Source: Actinobacteria bacterium OV450 | GTDB lineage: Bacteria > Actinomycetota > Actinomycetes > Streptomycetales > Streptomycetaceae | Reading direction: 5' to 3' | DNA length: 64,000 nucleotides | Assembly: GCA_001298555.1 (NCBI GenBank) | Contig: LJCW01000043.1 | Span: forward strand, 1 to 64,000 | Shown: in pieces, positions 57,707 through 64,000 of the stretch | Numbering within the stretch: position 1 is the stretch's first letter | Layout: each line of letters starts with the position of its first letter | Notes under the pieces: generated by a model | What the model saw: the letters and a program-made list of their open reading frames with translations, nothing else | Databases searched by the model: none | What the model was told of the DNA's origin: nothing | Program-made: the position numbers and the translations under genes

Positions 57707-58462
57707 TCAGCTCGCGGGCTGTACAGCCTCCTTGGGCAGGGCGGCGGGGGCAAGAGACCGTTCGGCAAGAAAACCGAAGGCGAGGCCGAAAGTCGTCCAC
57801 ATCGCGATCTGGATGCCCAGCGTCGCGAGGCGGAACTGCCAGATGAGGGCGGCGGGGAAGTCCGCCGGGACCTCGTTGACGCCGGGCAGGGTGGCGTAGG
57901 CGATGCCGACCACCACGAGGAAGGCGACCGTGGCGATGATCGACGCGTTCCAGTTCCCGAGCTTGGGCGCCAGGCGCCGGCCCAGGATCAGCGCGGCCGA
58001 GGACAGCAGCACGCTCAGCGCGATCATCAGGACGAAGAGGGTGGTCCTCCGGACCACGGTGTCGGGGTCCCCGACGGCCGGCGGGTTGGAGGGGTACTTG
58101 AGGAAGGGGACCAGGTTGACGGAGACGAACAGGCCGCCCGAGACCAGCAGGGCCGTGACCCGCGGGCTGAAGCGGCCGATACGGCCCAGGGCGTAGCAGA
58201 AGACGAGCGCGGCGATGCCGCCGAGCGCGATTCCGTACAGGAGCGTTCCGGTGCCGAGGCCGGCCGTGGCCTGGAGGGCCCGGCTGACCGGGGCCGCCTC
58301 CTCGGCGTGGTCGTGGGCGGCGTGGCCCGCCTCTTCGATGGCGATGGCCGCGTCGACCTTGGACTCACCGAGGACGTACGCGACGAGGAAGGCCGCCAGG
58401 CCTGCGAACAGGCCTGCCAGCATGCCCCGGACCAGCAGGACACGGGGTGAAATGGGGTTCAT
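57707..58462 (-). CDS. cbtA: CbtA family cobalt transporter subunit
   Basis: The 251-residue protein has about six membrane spans. It shows the CbtA pattern: RGMLAGLFAGLAAFLVAYVLGES at the start, a His-rich loop (EEAGHAAHDHAEEAAP) that can bind cobalt, GTLLYGIALGGIAALVFCYALGRI, and LGIQIAMWTTFGLAFGFLAERSL at the end. ATG 58462 follows GGAAGA by 9 bases and the cbtB stop by 30 bases. Together with CbtB it should import cobalt for cobalamin synthesis. The riboswitch upstream of cbtB supports this. Confidence 0.87.
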   Translation of the reverse strand: MNPISPRVLLVRGMLAGLFAGLAAFLVAYVLGESKVDAAIAIEEAGHAAHDHAEEAAPVSRALQATAGLGTGTLLYGIALGGIAALVFCYALGRIGRFSPRVTALLVSGGLFVSVNLVPFLKYPSNPPAVGDPDTVVRRTTLFVLMIALSVLLSSAALILGRRLAPKLGNWNASIIATVAFLVVVGIAYATLPGVNEVPADFPAALIWQFRLATLGIQIAMWTTFGLAFGFLAERSLAPAALPKEAVQPAS

Positions 58463-58492
58463 GGTTCGGTTCTTCCCTTGCACTGCCGGAGG

Positions 58493-58705
58493 TCAGTGGC
58501 AGGGGAAGCCGAGGAGGTGGCGACCGTCGTGCATCCACTCGTGGACGGTGTCGCCCTGGAAGATCGCGGTGGCGCCCTGCTCGGCGCCGACGAGGTAGAG
58601 CAGGACGAGCATGAGAACGCCGGCGAACAGGGCCCAGGGGGCCAGCGCGGAGAGCGAAATCGGGGCGACGGCAGGGGCCGTCGTGGGCACGGCGGAGTGA
58701 GCCAT
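58493..58705 (-). CDS. cbtB: CbtB family cobalt transporter subunit
   Basis: The 70-residue protein has one membrane helix (ALAPWALFAGVLMLVLLYLVGAEQG) and the diagnostic CbtB C-terminus HEWMHDGRHLLGFPCH, whose four His and one Cys are suited to metal capture. GGAGG lies 7 bases before ATG 58705. It is the first gene after the cobalamin riboswitch and is followed by cbtA. Confidence 0.9.
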   Translation of the reverse strand: MAHSAVPTTAPAVAPISLSALAPWALFAGVLMLVLLYLVGAEQGATAIFQGDTVHEWMHDGRHLLGFPCH

Positions 58706-58740
58706 GGCAGTACCTCCAGAGGGAACACGCGTCCCGGTCA

Positions 58741-58850
58741 GTGGTGCTCGCGACGACATGGCGGGTCTGACTTTCCCTCCCCCTCCGGGAGGATTCACAG
58801 TGGCGCGACCGTGCCGGACTCTCACCGGTGCTTCCGTCATACCGTCGTCT
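58741..58850 (-). promoter_or_regulatory. Cobalamin riboswitch upstream of cbtBA
   Basis: Read on the minus strand, the leader contains GGAAGCACCGGTGAGAGTCC, then GGCACGGTCGCGCCACTGTGA, then a G-rich stem and GGGAAAGTCAGACC. These are the conserved blocks of B12-sensing RNAs, including the B12-box-like CCACTGT core. The element ends about 35 bases before the cbtB start, so adenosylcobalamin binding would reduce expression of cobalt uptake genes. Confidence 0.88.
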
Positions 58851-58894
58851 TTTTAGGTTGTCGTCCGAGACCGTACCGCGTTTACGCTCCCCTT

Positions 58895-59350
58895 ATGAAG
58901 AGCGCCGTGGTACGAGTTCAGTTCGTGAGACGTCCGTTCGACGACGCCGCCCGCCAGGTCCGCTTCGGCCACGGCGACCCGTGCCCGGGCTACGAGGGCC
59001 TGCGCGGCCCGGACACGGGGGAATGGGCGGGCCGGACCCTGGAGGAGGTCTCCGCCGAGGATCCGGCCGCTGTGCACCGGTGGCTGACCGACCCCGATTA
59101 CGCTCCGCCCGGCGGGGAGTCCGTCGCCGCACTGATCGCCCGCGTCGGCGCCGTGCTCGGCGGGCTGGCGGCGGGCACCCATCGCGCGGTGGTCGACCAG
59201 GCCGTCGTACGGGCCGCCGTCGTGCACGCGCTTGAGCTGCCGGCCGCCGCGTTCTGGCGCCTGGACGTACGCCCCGGCACCGTGACCACCCTCACCGGGC
59301 GGCTCGGCCGGTGGAACCTCCAGCTCGGCCGGCCGCTGGACGAACCGTGA
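58895..59350 (+). CDS. Degenerate histidine-phosphatase (CobC/phosphoglycerate-mutase-like) protein
   Basis: The 151-residue product follows the outline of histidine phosphatases: DTGEWAGRTLEEV, PDYAPPGGESVAALIARV, and a C-terminal FWRLDVRPGTVTTLTGRLGRWNL block. The N-terminal RHG triad is replaced by QFVRRPF, and the second catalytic His (normally in THG) reads VVDQAVV. It is therefore probably inactive as a phosphatase or uses another chemistry. It is divergent from the riboswitch-controlled cobalt operon, which recalls CobC (alpha-ribazole phosphatase) context. TACGCT 6 bases before the ATG suggests a leaderless message. Confidence 0.6.
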   Translation: MKSAVVRVQFVRRPFDDAARQVRFGHGDPCPGYEGLRGPDTGEWAGRTLEEVSAEDPAAVHRWLTDPDYAPPGGESVAALIARVGAVLGGLAAGTHRAVVDQAVVRAAVVHALELPAAAFWRLDVRPGTVTTLTGRLGRWNLQLGRPLDEP

Positions 59351-59375
59351 GGACGGCCCCCGGTACTGCCGGTGC

Positions 59376-60293
59376 CTACGCGACGATCCAGTCGCTCGTC
59401 GCGATCACCGGCTGTACGCCGTCGCGGTGGACCGTGCCCTCGATCAGGCCGTACATCCGGTCCGCCGCGAAGTAGACCTCGTTGTCGTTCTTGAGGCCGA
59501 AGGGCTCCAGGTCGACGAGGAAGTGGTGCTTGTTGGGCAGGTTGAGGCGTACCTCGTTGACCCGCGGGCAGTTGTCGAGCACCCGCTCGGCCATCTGGTT
59601 CAGGGTCTGCTGGAGCGAGTACGAGTAGGTCTCGGCGAAGGCCTCCAGCATGTTCTTGCGGACCTTCTTGTACGACTGGTCCCAGTCGAACGCGTCGTCG
59701 TCGCCGGCCAGCGCCGAGTGCGCCCAGCGCGCGGTGACCTTCGTCGCCAGGATGCGGTCGTACGCCTCCTTGAGCGTCGTGTACCTGTCCTTGATGTAGC
59801 CGTGGAACTCGGAGTTCGTCGAGTTCATCACGGTCAGGTCCTTCAGGCCCGAGATGACCTGCAGACCGGTCGTCTCGCTGTACGTGATCTGCGCCGTGCG
59901 CACCTCCTGGCCCTTGCGGACGAAGGAGTGCTGCTCCTTGCGCGTCGGGACCGGGATCCGCTCCCAGGCGTACTCCTCGATCCGGACCTGCGCCTCGCGG
60001 ATCGGCGACTGGGAGGAGACGAAGTGCTTCGCGAGCAGGATGCCGAAGGCCTCGGGGGAGGCGATGCCGTGCTCCTTGCCGAAGGCGTACACCGTGTTCT
60101 TGGTGGTGTCGGTGGGCAGGCAGTTGGCGTTGTCGCCGGTCAGGTGGACATCACGGAACTCGCCCCGGAGCGCGACCGACACGTTGAGGTCCCGGATCTC
60201 GTGCCACGACCCGTCGGCGCCCTTGCGGGTGACCTTGACGATGCGGTTCTCGGCCTTGCCGTACTGGTTCTGCGCCAGGATGTGCTTGCTCAT
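59376..60293 (-). CDS. Urate oxidase (uricase)
   Basis: The 305-residue enzyme matches cofactor-free uricases: K13 in NQYGKAENRIVKV, the TDTTKNTVYAFGKEHG motif with the catalytic Thr, VLDNCPRVNEVRLNLPNKHHFLVDLEPFG with the catalytic His, and the NEVYFAADRMYGLIEGTV end. It oxidises urate to 5-hydroxyisourate in purine catabolism. GAAGGAAG lies 6 bases before ATG 60293. It follows a class III aminotransferase on the same strand with a 230-base gap holding a palindrome, so it probably has its own promoter. No other ureide-pathway gene lies in the window. Confidence 0.95.
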   Translation of the reverse strand: MSKHILAQNQYGKAENRIVKVTRKGADGSWHEIRDLNVSVALRGEFRDVHLTGDNANCLPTDTTKNTVYAFGKEHGIASPEAFGILLAKHFVSSQSPIREAQVRIEEYAWERIPVPTRKEQHSFVRKGQEVRTAQITYSETTGLQVISGLKDLTVMNSTNSEFHGYIKDRYTTLKEAYDRILATKVTARWAHSALAGDDDAFDWDQSYKKVRKNMLEAFAETYSYSLQQTLNQMAERVLDNCPRVNEVRLNLPNKHHFLVDLEPFGLKNDNEVYFAADRMYGLIEGTVHRDGVQPVIATSDWIVA

Positions 60294-60440
60294 GGCTGTC
60301 TTCCTTCGGGTACACGGAGTCCGGCTGACTGGATCCCGTACGCCCGGCGTCCAGCGGTCGGCCCGCTCCCCGCCGTTCGGTCCCACAGGACCGCCCCGGG
60401 ACTGACGTGCATCCCGGTCCGTAGGTGCTCTGTCGGATTT

Positions 60441-60458
60441 CAGCACGTTCACGTGCTG
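60441..60458. promoter_or_regulatory. Palindrome CAGCACGT-TC-ACGTGCTG upstream of urate oxidase
   Basis: The two 8-base arms are exact reverse complements around TC. It lies 148 bases before the uricase ATG and 66 bases after the aminotransferase stop. It could be an operator for a purine-catabolism regulator or a weak terminator for the upstream gene. No T-run follows. Confidence 0.45.
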
Positions 60459-60523
60459 TTCGTAATGGCGCGGATCCTCCGAGAGCGGCACCCACGGATT
60501 GGGCGACCCCACGTCCGTACAGG

Positions 60524-61897
60524 TCAGACGGCGTGCGTATCCGCGACCGACAGGGCCTCGTCGAGGATCCTGAGGCCCTTGGCCACGTCCTCGGGGCCGA
60601 CGTTGCAGGGCGGTGCGACGTGGATGCGGTTGCCGGCGGTCAGCGGCCACAGCCCGCCCTTCTTGCAGGCGGCACCGAATGCGGCCATCGGCGCGTTGTC
60701 CGCCCCGGAGGCGTTGTACGGCACGAGCGGCTCGCGCGTGCGCCGGTCCCGTACGAGCTCCAGGGCCCAGAACGTGCCCAGACCGCGGACCTCCCCGACC
60801 GAGGGGTGCCTCTCGGCGAGGGCGCGCAGGCCGGGGCCCAGCAGCTCCGCGCCGGTGCGGGCGGACTGCTCGACGATGCCCTCCTCCTCCATGACGTTGA
60901 TCGTCGCCACGGCGGCGGCGCAGGCCAGGACGTGACCGGAGTACGTCAGCCCGCCCGGGTAGGGCCGGCGGGCGAAGGTCTCCGCGATGGCGGCCGAGAT
61001 GGCGACCCCGCCGAGCGGGACGTAACCGCTGGTCACGCCCTTGGCGAAGCAGATCAGGTCGGGGGTGACGCCCCAGTGCTCGGAGGCGAACCACCGTCCG
61101 GTGCGGCCGAAGCCGACCATGATCTCGTCGAGGATGAAGACGATCCCGAAGCGGTCGCAGAGCTCGCGGACGCCCGCGAGGTAGCCGTCGGGGTGGACGA
61201 GCACGCCCGGAGCGCCGCCGACGGTCTCCAGGATGATCGCGGCGATGGACTGCGGGCCCTCGAAGACGATGGTGTCCTCGAGGTGGCGCAGGGCGCGTTC
61301 GCACTCCTCGGCCTCCGTGGCCGCGTAGAAGGGCGAGCGGTAGGCGAAGGGCCCCCAGAAGTGCACGACGCCGGCGGTCGCGCTGTCGTTGCCGAAGCGG
61401 CGGGCGTCACCGGTCAGGTTGATCGCGGTGGACGTCGCCCCGTGGTACGAGCGGTACGCGGACATCACCTTGGGCCGGCCGGTGTGCAGCCGGGCCATCC
61501 GTACGGCGTTCTCGACGGCCTCGGCGCCCGCGTTGGTGAAGAAGATCTTGTCGAGGTCGCCGGGGGTGCGCTCGGCGATCAGCCGGGCCGCCTCCGAGCG
61601 GACGTCGACGGCGAAGCCGGGCGCGACGGTGCAGAGCCTGGCCGCCTGCTCCTGGACGGCCGCCGTCACCTTGGGGTGCTGGTAGCCGATGTTCGTGTAG
61701 ACGAGGGCGCTGGAGAAGTCGAGGTAGCGGTTGCCCTGGTAGTCCCAGAAGTACGAGCCCTCGGCCCCGGCCACGGCGAGCGGGTCGATGAGCTCCTGCG
61801 CGGACCAGGAGTGGAAGACATGCTTGCAGTCGGCGTCTTTCACGGCGGCGAGCGCGTCGGCGGCTTCAGCGTTCATGTCCTGAGCGTAGTTGTCCAT
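60524..61897 (-). CDS. Class III (omega-amino-acid:pyruvate-type) PLP aminotransferase
   Basis: The 457-residue enzyme shows class III motifs: GNRYLDFSSALVYTNIGYQHP, FFTNAGAEAVENAVRMAR, SYRSYHGATSTAINLTGD-like sequence, FILDEIMVGFGRTG, and the PLP lysine in DLICFAKGVTSGYVPLGG. Its neighbour is urate oxidase, as in several actinobacteria where such aminotransferases accompany purine or beta-alanine catabolism. ATG 61897 has GGAG 9 bases upstream; an internal ATG at 61876 is less supported. Pyruvate or glyoxylate is the likely acceptor; the amine donor is not determined. Confidence 0.85.
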   Translation of the reverse strand: MDNYAQDMNAEAADALAAVKDADCKHVFHSWSAQELIDPLAVAGAEGSYFWDYQGNRYLDFSSALVYTNIGYQHPKVTAAVQEQAARLCTVAPGFAVDVRSEAARLIAERTPGDLDKIFFTNAGAEAVENAVRMARLHTGRPKVMSAYRSYHGATSTAINLTGDARRFGNDSATAGVVHFWGPFAYRSPFYAATEAEECERALRHLEDTIVFEGPQSIAAIILETVGGAPGVLVHPDGYLAGVRELCDRFGIVFILDEIMVGFGRTGRWFASEHWGVTPDLICFAKGVTSGYVPLGGVAISAAIAETFARRPYPGGLTYSGHVLACAAAVATINVMEEEGIVEQSARTGAELLGPGLRALAERHPSVGEVRGLGTFWALELVRDRRTREPLVPYNASGADNAPMAAFGAACKKGGLWPLTAGNRIHVAPPCNVGPEDVAKGLRILDEALSVADTHAV

Positions 61898-61972
61898 GAT
61901 GTGGACTCCGGGGAGGGCCGTCCGGCTAACGTTGCGTCGTGCACTGACGATCACGACACGAGGACGTGACAG

Positions 61973-62869
61973 GTGAGCGAGCAGGACACCCTGGCCCGGA
62001 GGTTCGAGGAGCACCGGCCGCATCTGCGGGCCGTGGCCTACCGGATGCTGGGCTCGCTGAGCGAGTCCGAGGACGCCGTGCAGGAGGCGTGGCTGAAGCT
62101 GAGCCGCTCGGACGTCGCCTCCGTGGGGAACCTGGGCGGCTGGCTCACGACGGTGGTCGGCCGGGTGTGCCTCGACATGCTGCGGTCGCGCACCTCACGG
62201 CGCGAGGACCCGCTGTACGACCAGGAGGGGTACGTCCGGCTCCCCGACCCGGTCGTCACCGGGCCCGCCGGCGTCGATCCGGAGCACGAGGTGCTCGTCG
62301 CCGACTCCGTGGGCATCGCCCTGCTGGTCGTCCTGGGGGCGCTGGGCCCCGCCGAGCGGCTCGCCTTCGTCCTGCACGACCTCTTCGCCGTCCCTTTCGA
62401 CGAGATCGCCCCGGTCCTCGGCCGTACCGCCGCCTCCACCCGGCAGCTCGCCAGCCGTGCCCGCCGCCGGGTCCAGGAGGCCGCGCCCACCCCCGACGCC
62501 GACCTGGTGCGCACCCGCGAGGTCGTCGACGCGTTCCTCAGCGCCGCGCGCGGCGGTGACCTCGATGCGCTCGTCGACCTCCTGGACCCCGAGATCATCG
62601 CCCGCTCCGACGGCGGCGCGCTGCGCCCCAGCGCCGTCCGGCGCGGGGCGACACAGGTCGCCTCGCAGGCGATCACCTTCGCCCGGTTCGCCGCGGCGGC
62701 CCGTCCGGTGCTCGTCAACGGCCTTCCGGGTGTGCTCGCGCTGGCCGAGGGCAAGCCCCTGTCGGTCATGGCGTTCACCGTCAAGGACGGGAAGGTCGTC
62801 GCGCTCGACATCCTCACCGACCCCGAGCGCCTCGCGCGGATCGACCTGGAGGGGGTCCTGGGCGACTGA
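61973..62869 (+). CDS. ECF41-like RNA polymerase sigma factor (SigJ type) with SnoaL-like C-terminal domain
   Basis: The 298-residue protein has sigma region 2 (RRFEEHRPHLRAVAYRMLGSLSESEDAVQEAWLKL), sigma region 4 (residues about 115-165, EIAPVLGRTAASTRQLASRARRRV), and a C-terminal SnoaL/NTF2-like domain. ECF41 hallmarks are seen in variant form: RLPDP in the linker (WLPEP in others), SDGGA (DGGG) and a terminal LTDPERLARID (NPDKL). No anti-sigma gene is adjacent; in this group the C-terminal domain regulates activity. It starts at GTG 61973 and is divergent from the aminotransferase with a 75-base gap. Confidence 0.87.
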   Translation: MSEQDTLARRFEEHRPHLRAVAYRMLGSLSESEDAVQEAWLKLSRSDVASVGNLGGWLTTVVGRVCLDMLRSRTSRREDPLYDQEGYVRLPDPVVTGPAGVDPEHEVLVADSVGIALLVVLGALGPAERLAFVLHDLFAVPFDEIAPVLGRTAASTRQLASRARRRVQEAAPTPDADLVRTREVVDAFLSAARGGDLDALVDLLDPEIIARSDGGALRPSAVRRGATQVASQAITFARFAAAARPVLVNGLPGVLALAEGKPLSVMAFTVKDGKVVALDILTDPERLARIDLEGVLGD

Positions 62870-63189
62870 CCCGGGAACCCTTGCGCATCCCGGGCGGCTT
62901 GGGCAGGATCTGGTTCCTGTTCAGCCGCCCGGTCGTGCGAACCGCGACCGGCCCGGCACTGCAAGGGCGGGGAACGCCACCGCGAGGCCGCCCGCGCTCC
63001 GACGCGCCGGCCACCGCCACGCTCCCGCCCCTCCCGGTCCTCCCGGTCCCGATCCCCCCCGGTTCCCCTCCCCACGTCGCCTCCCCGCCTCCCCTCCTCC
63101 GCCCGGCGCGTCAGGTCACACGGCACGGGCGTCGCGGCGAACGCCCGCGCAGTCGGCCCGCTGGTACCCGTCCCCGGAAAGACGTGATC
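62870..63189. other. 320-base gap with one terminator-like hairpin
   Basis: CCGGGCGGCT (62890-62899) pairs with AGCCGCCCGG (62923-62932) around a 23-base loop, 20 bases after the sigma-factor stop. The rest is C-rich, with runs such as CCCCCCCGG, and shows no gene or clear operator. Confidence 0.5.
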
Positions 63190-64000
63190 GTGAGCAAGAA
63201 CTCTGGCGCCGGAGGGAGTCTGCGGGCGGACGCGCTGGGCACGTTCGACTCCGTCGTGATGGCCGTGGCGGGCTGCGGCCCGGCCCACACCATCGCTGGC
63301 ACGTTCCCCGCGCTGATAGCCGCCGTCGGCGTCGCCGGCCCGGCCGTCCTGCTGTACTGCGCGCTCCCCGTCGCCGGCATCGCCCTCGCCTTCCGCCACC
63401 TGGGCCGGCTCGACCCCGGCGCGGGCGCCGCGTACGGCTGGGTGGGCCGCTCGCTGCACCCCTTCCTCGGCTTCCTCAGCGGCTGGGCGCTCGTCGTCTG
63501 CGCCACCGTGTTCATGGCCTCGGCCACGCGCCCGGCCGGCGCCGCGACGCTGTCCCTGTTCGGGACCGGGCCGGCCGGGCACACCGCCCTGGCCACGGCC
63601 GTCGGGGCGGGCTGGTTCCTGCTCATGGCCGGCGTGGTGATGTACGGCGTCCGCATCAGCGCCCGCGCCCAGAGCGTCATCACCGGCGTGCAGCTCGTCC
63701 TGCTCGTCGCCTTTGCCGTCGCCGCCCTGTCGCAGGACGGCAACGTGGCCGAATTCTCACCCTCCTGGTTCGGTTTCGGTCACTTCGACGGCCAACACCA
63801 CTTCATGACCGGCGCGTTGATCGCCGTCTTCGCCTACTGGGGCTGGGACGTGACCGGCAACCTCGGCGAGGAGACCCGCGGCGGCCGCCCCGGCCCGGGG
63901 CCGGGCGGGGTGATCGGCATCGTGGCGTGCTCCGCGCTGTTCGTCGTCTTCGCCCTCTGCGTCAACATCCTCGTCGGCACCGACGTCGTACGGCAGAACC
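63190..64000 (+). CDS. APC-family amino acid permease (partial, runs off the window)
   Basis: The open frame continues to the last base (270 codons seen). It starts at GTG 63190 with GGAAAG 8 bases upstream; an in-frame GTG two codons earlier is closer to that site than expected. Membrane segments begin at about residue 20, with the APC features LRADALGTFDSVVMAVAGCGPAHTIAGTFP (first helix, Gly-rich break), RLDPGAGAAYGWVGRSLHPFLGFLSGW, and FAYWGWDVTGNLGEETR. Members import amino acids or amines by proton symport. The frame sits downstream of the ECF sigma factor; substrate unknown and the 3' half is not visible. Confidence 0.85.
   Translation, partial: MSKNSGAGGSLRADALGTFDSVVMAVAGCGPAHTIAGTFPALIAAVGVAGPAVLLYCALPVAGIALAFRHLGRLDPGAGAAYGWVGRSLHPFLGFLSGWALVVCATVFMASATRPAGAATLSLFGTGPAGHTALATAVGAGWFLLMAGVVMYGVRISARAQSVITGVQLVLLVAFAVAALSQDGNVAEFSPSWFGFGHFDGQHHFMTGALIAVFAYWGWDVTGNLGEETRGGRPGPGPGGVIGIVACSALFVVFALCVNILVGTDVVRQN

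Overview
The window is typical Streptomyces chromosome. GC is very high with strong G/C at third codon positions, GTG and TTG starts are common, genes overlap by 1 to 8 bases, and mycothiol-type and SpoIIE/GAF/PAS regulators are present. Housekeeping aspS and two ParB-binding parS sites (TGTTTCACGTGAAAC type) suggest a core, origin-proximal segment rather than a chromosome arm. No tRNA, rRNA, CRISPR array, phage or insertion sequence was recognised.

Bases 1-7.7 kb: a membrane acyltransferase, then a minus-strand operon for nitrate assimilation: NarK-type transporter, molybdopterin nitrate reductase, FAD/[2Fe-2S] reductase and a NirB-like FAD protein, with start/stop overlaps. Bases 7.7-21.3 kb: the most unusual region. 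A minus-strand operon encodes a SRPBCC protein, an AMP-binding ligase, an aromatic-ring-type FAD monooxygenase, a CreE-like flavoprotein and a CreD-like lyase. In cremeomycin biosynthesis CreE oxidises aspartate to nitrosuccinate and CreD releases nitrous acid, so I infer a nitrous-acid-producing locus. A divergent TetR gene, DoxX, pirin, FMN reductase, quinone oxidoreductase and an MFS exporter follow. One 20-base operator-like string, GAACCATACAGTTCAGTTCA, occurs three times: before narK, between the ligase operon and tetR, and between pirin and the FMN reductase. This suggests one TetR regulon joining nitrite production to nitrate/nitrite handling and azo/quinone reduction.

Bases 21.5-26.6 kb: a secreted protein with 22 KPP heptads, a papain-family peptidase with a lectin-like propeller, a chagasin-like inhibitor immediately downstream, and a DUF418 membrane protein. 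Bases 26.7-40.4 kb: GntR regulator plus MFS transporter, a mycothiol-dependent-type enzyme, a nitrilase-family hydrolase, an ATP-grasp-like protein, a DUF4240 protein, a thioredoxin/NHL protein, a secreted propeller with an acidic tail, M18 aminopeptidase, a duplicated Cys-motif protein and an acyl-CoA dehydrogenase with two TACC-N4-GGTA boxes. Bases 40.4-52.3 kb: SseB, a second pirin, an AI-2E family protein, a PAS/GAF/SpoIIE phosphatase, aspS, a repeat-rich VWA protein, a Tat-exported PhoX phosphatase behind a PHO box, and a gutted sensor kinase whose stop codon lies inside a parS site.

Bases 52.4-64 kb: FUSC and other membrane proteins, small proteins, a sortase homologue without its catalytic residues, a CbtB-CbtA cobalt transport operon under a cobalamin riboswitch, a divergent degenerate CobC-type phosphatase, urate oxidase with a class III aminotransferase, an ECF41-like sigma factor, and the beginning of an APC permease cut by the window end.

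Functions are assigned from motifs and remembered family features; no database search was run.
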